Made by a program: the position numbers and the translations under genes. A DNA stretch of 7,902 nt, from positions 1 to 7,902 of the forward strand of contig DNLZ01000377.1 of the NCBI GenBank assembly GCA_003488325.1, read 5' to 3'. The notes beneath the pieces were generated by a model. That model worked only from the letters and a program-made list of their open reading frames with translations, was not told where the DNA came from and did not search any database. Positions 6,613 to 7,902 of the stretch are shown here, piece after piece; the first letter of the stretch is position 1; every line of letters starts with the position of its first letter. The DNA is from Planctomycetaceae bacterium (GTDB lineage Bacteria > Planctomycetota > Planctomycetia > Pirellulales > UBA1268).

Positions 6613-7902
6613 GTGGTCCGATGGCGGTCGAAGCGCGACGGGGCGTCGTGGCGGGCACCCGCAGGCACGCTGCTGGCGCACGAGCGGCTCGAACCACGGT
6701 GCTGCCTGTCGGTCGAGCCGCTGCAGACGTTCCTCGCGCATGCGGCCGCGACTGCGGATGGTGCCGCCGATGCGGCAGCGAGGCTCGACGCGCGGATCCG
6801 CTGGCAGGGTGCGCTCGTCGACGTCGTCGCCGATGCATGGATCCTCGGTCTCGCGCCGGCTGCGACCGCGGGCTCCCTCTCACTCCCGCCGCGGTGGACG
6901 ACGGAGTCGCTCGGCGAGGGGCTGCATGCGCTCATCGCTCCGCAGGCCGGTGTCGACGAGGTGCTCGGGTGGGCCGCCGCGACGCGCGGCGTCTCGTTCA
7001 TCGAACCGGACTTCATCGTCGCGCCGTCGCGCCTGCCGAACGATCCGGCGTTCGACCGGCTCTGGGGGCTCTCCCCGACCGAGCAGGCAGCCGCCTCGAT
7101 CGCGGCGGGCATCGGCGCACCGGCCGCATGGGACGTCACCACGGGGTCGCGGGACGTGGTCGTGGCGGTGATCGACACCGGCGTGGACGTCCGCCACCCC
7201 GATCTCGCGGCGAACATCTGGCGGAATCCAGGCGAGATCCCCGGCGACGGTGTCGACAACGACGCCAACGGATTCGTCGACGACGTGCACGGCTGGAACT
7301 TCGTCCGTGACACTCCGAACCCGCGCGATGACAACGGCCACGGGACGCACGTCGCGGGCACGATCGGTGCGGTGGGCGACAACGGCATCGGTGGGACCGG
7401 GGTCGCGTGGCAGGTCTCGATCATGCCGCTGAAGTTCCTCGACCGGCGGGGCTCCGGCGCGACGAGCGACGCGGTCGCGGCGATCAATTACGCGACGCGC
7501 ATGCGTCGCGACTTCGGGATCGACGTGGTGGCGACGAACAACAGCTGGGGCGGGTCGGGGCCGTCGGCGTCGTTGCGGGTGGCCATCGCGGCGGGCGGTG
7601 CCGCCGGCATCCTCTTCGTCGCGGCGGCCGGCAACGACGGGGAGGACAACGACCGCATGCCGACCTATCCGGCGAGCGACCGCGACGACTCCGTGATCGC
7701 CGTCGCCGCCACCGACCGGATCGACAGGCCCGCCACCTTCTCGAACACGGGAGCGACGAGCGTCGATCTGGCCGCGCCCGGCGTCCGGATCCGCTCCACC
7801 GCGCCGGACGGACGGTCGGCGACCTTCAGCGGCACGTCGATGGCCGTGCCGCACGTGACCGGCACGATCGCGCTCGTGGCCGCGGCCAATCCGGCGGCGA
7901 CG
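6613..7902 (+). CDS. Subtilisin-like (S8) serine protease with LEPR leader, 3' partial
   Basis: 430 residues are visible and the gene continues past the right edge. Start: GTG at 6613, with GGAG eight bases upstream and the nearest in-frame stop behind it at 6544-6546; the ATG at 6621 is in another frame. Residues 1-36 are basic with HERLEPRCCLS (LEPR at 26-29), a planctomycete leader, and no ordinary signal peptide. Residues about 45-170 look like a propeptide, ending FIEPDFIV then PNDPAFDRLWGL, a typical junction before the mature enzyme. The catalytic domain has Asp188 (VIDTGVDVRHPDL), His243 (NGHGTHVAG), oxyanion Asn341 (AAAGNDG) and Ser409 (SGTSMAVPHVTG), all intact, so an active endopeptidase is expected. 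DGVDNDANGFVDD (212-224) is an Asp-rich loop common in this subtilase group and may bind calcium. It probably acts at the cell surface or outside the cell. Any C-terminal domains lie beyond the window. Confidence 0.93.
   Translation, partial: MVRWRSKRDGASWRAPAGTLLAHERLEPRCCLSVEPLQTFLAHAAATADGAADAAARLDARIRWQGALVDVVADAWILGLAPAATAGSLSLPPRWTTESLGEGLHALIAPQAGVDEVLGWAAATRGVSFIEPDFIVAPSRLPNDPAFDRLWGLSPTEQAAASIAAGIGAPAAWDVTTGSRDVVVAVIDTGVDVRHPDLAANIWRNPGEIPGDGVDNDANGFVDDVHGWNFVRDTPNPRDDNGHGTHVAGTIGAVGDNGIGGTGVAWQVSIMPLKFLDRRGSGATSDAVAAINYATRMRRDFGIDVVATNNSWGGSGPSASLRVAIAAGGAAGILFVAAAGNDGEDNDRMPTYPASDRDDSVIAVAATDRIDRPATFSNTGATSVDLAAPGVRIRSTAPDGRSATFSGTSMAVPHVTGTIALVAAANPAAT

Noticed and set aside
5730..7310. 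Long plus-strand open frame (526 codons) across the rhomboid and subtilase genes
   Set aside because: It is antisense to the rhomboid gene, then out of frame with the subtilase; its translation is Arg/Asp/His-rich and lacks domains.
6405..7487. 361-codon upstream extension of the rhomboid frame
   Set aside because: Antisense to the subtilase, Ser/Ala/Pro-rich, without motifs; the GTG at 6404 has a good ribosome site and a typical rhomboid N-terminus.
1..7902. Mobile element, defence system, secondary-metabolite cluster or CRISPR array
   Set aside because: No transposase, integrase, nuclease, modification enzyme, terminal repeats or regularly spaced nucleotide repeats were found on either strand; the regular repeat at 253-627 is a protein-coding solenoid.

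Overview
The window is GC-rich, densely coding bacterial DNA, most likely from a planctomycete. The main clue is a short leader motif near the N-terminus of two unrelated predicted extracellular proteins: ERLESR in the beta-helix protein at 712-2025 and ERLEPRCCLS in the subtilase at 6613-7902. This resembles the LEPR-XLL type leader typical of large planctomycete surface and secreted proteins. The assignment rests on that motif and on base composition, not on a marker gene.

Layout from left to right. (1) Positions 1-696, plus strand: the C-terminal part of a repeat protein cut by the window edge, with a regular 22-residue beta-type repeat. (2) 712-2025, plus: a complete right-handed parallel beta-helix protein, 15 bases after the first gene and probably co-transcribed with it. 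(3) 1973-4786, minus: a complete P-type IIA cation (probably calcium) pump of 937 residues, whose 3' end overlaps the end of the beta-helix gene by 53 bases. (4) 4914-5597, plus: a HAD-superfamily phosphatase or phosphomutase, divergent from the pump. (5) 5625-6404, minus: a six-helix rhomboid intramembrane serine protease, convergent with the HAD gene across 27 bases. (6) 6613-7902, plus: a subtilisin-like (S8) protease with a leader, a propeptide and all catalytic residues. It runs off the right edge and is divergent from the rhomboid gene.

Functionally, an envelope and extracellular theme (repeat protein, beta-helix protein, subtilase, rhomboid) surrounds two ordinary genes (ion pump, HAD enzyme). 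The strands alternate from gene 2 onward, so apart from genes 1-2 there is no operon. I see no tRNA, rRNA, CRISPR array, insertion sequence, integrase or attachment site. No gap longer than 300 bases lacks a gene: the largest are 208 bases (6405-6612) and 127 bases (4787-4913), both divergent promoter regions holding small inverted repeats. I do not find a convincing new multi-gene system. The points most worth a second look are the 22-residue repeat, the leader shared by two unrelated proteins, and the rhomboid/subtilase divergent pair.
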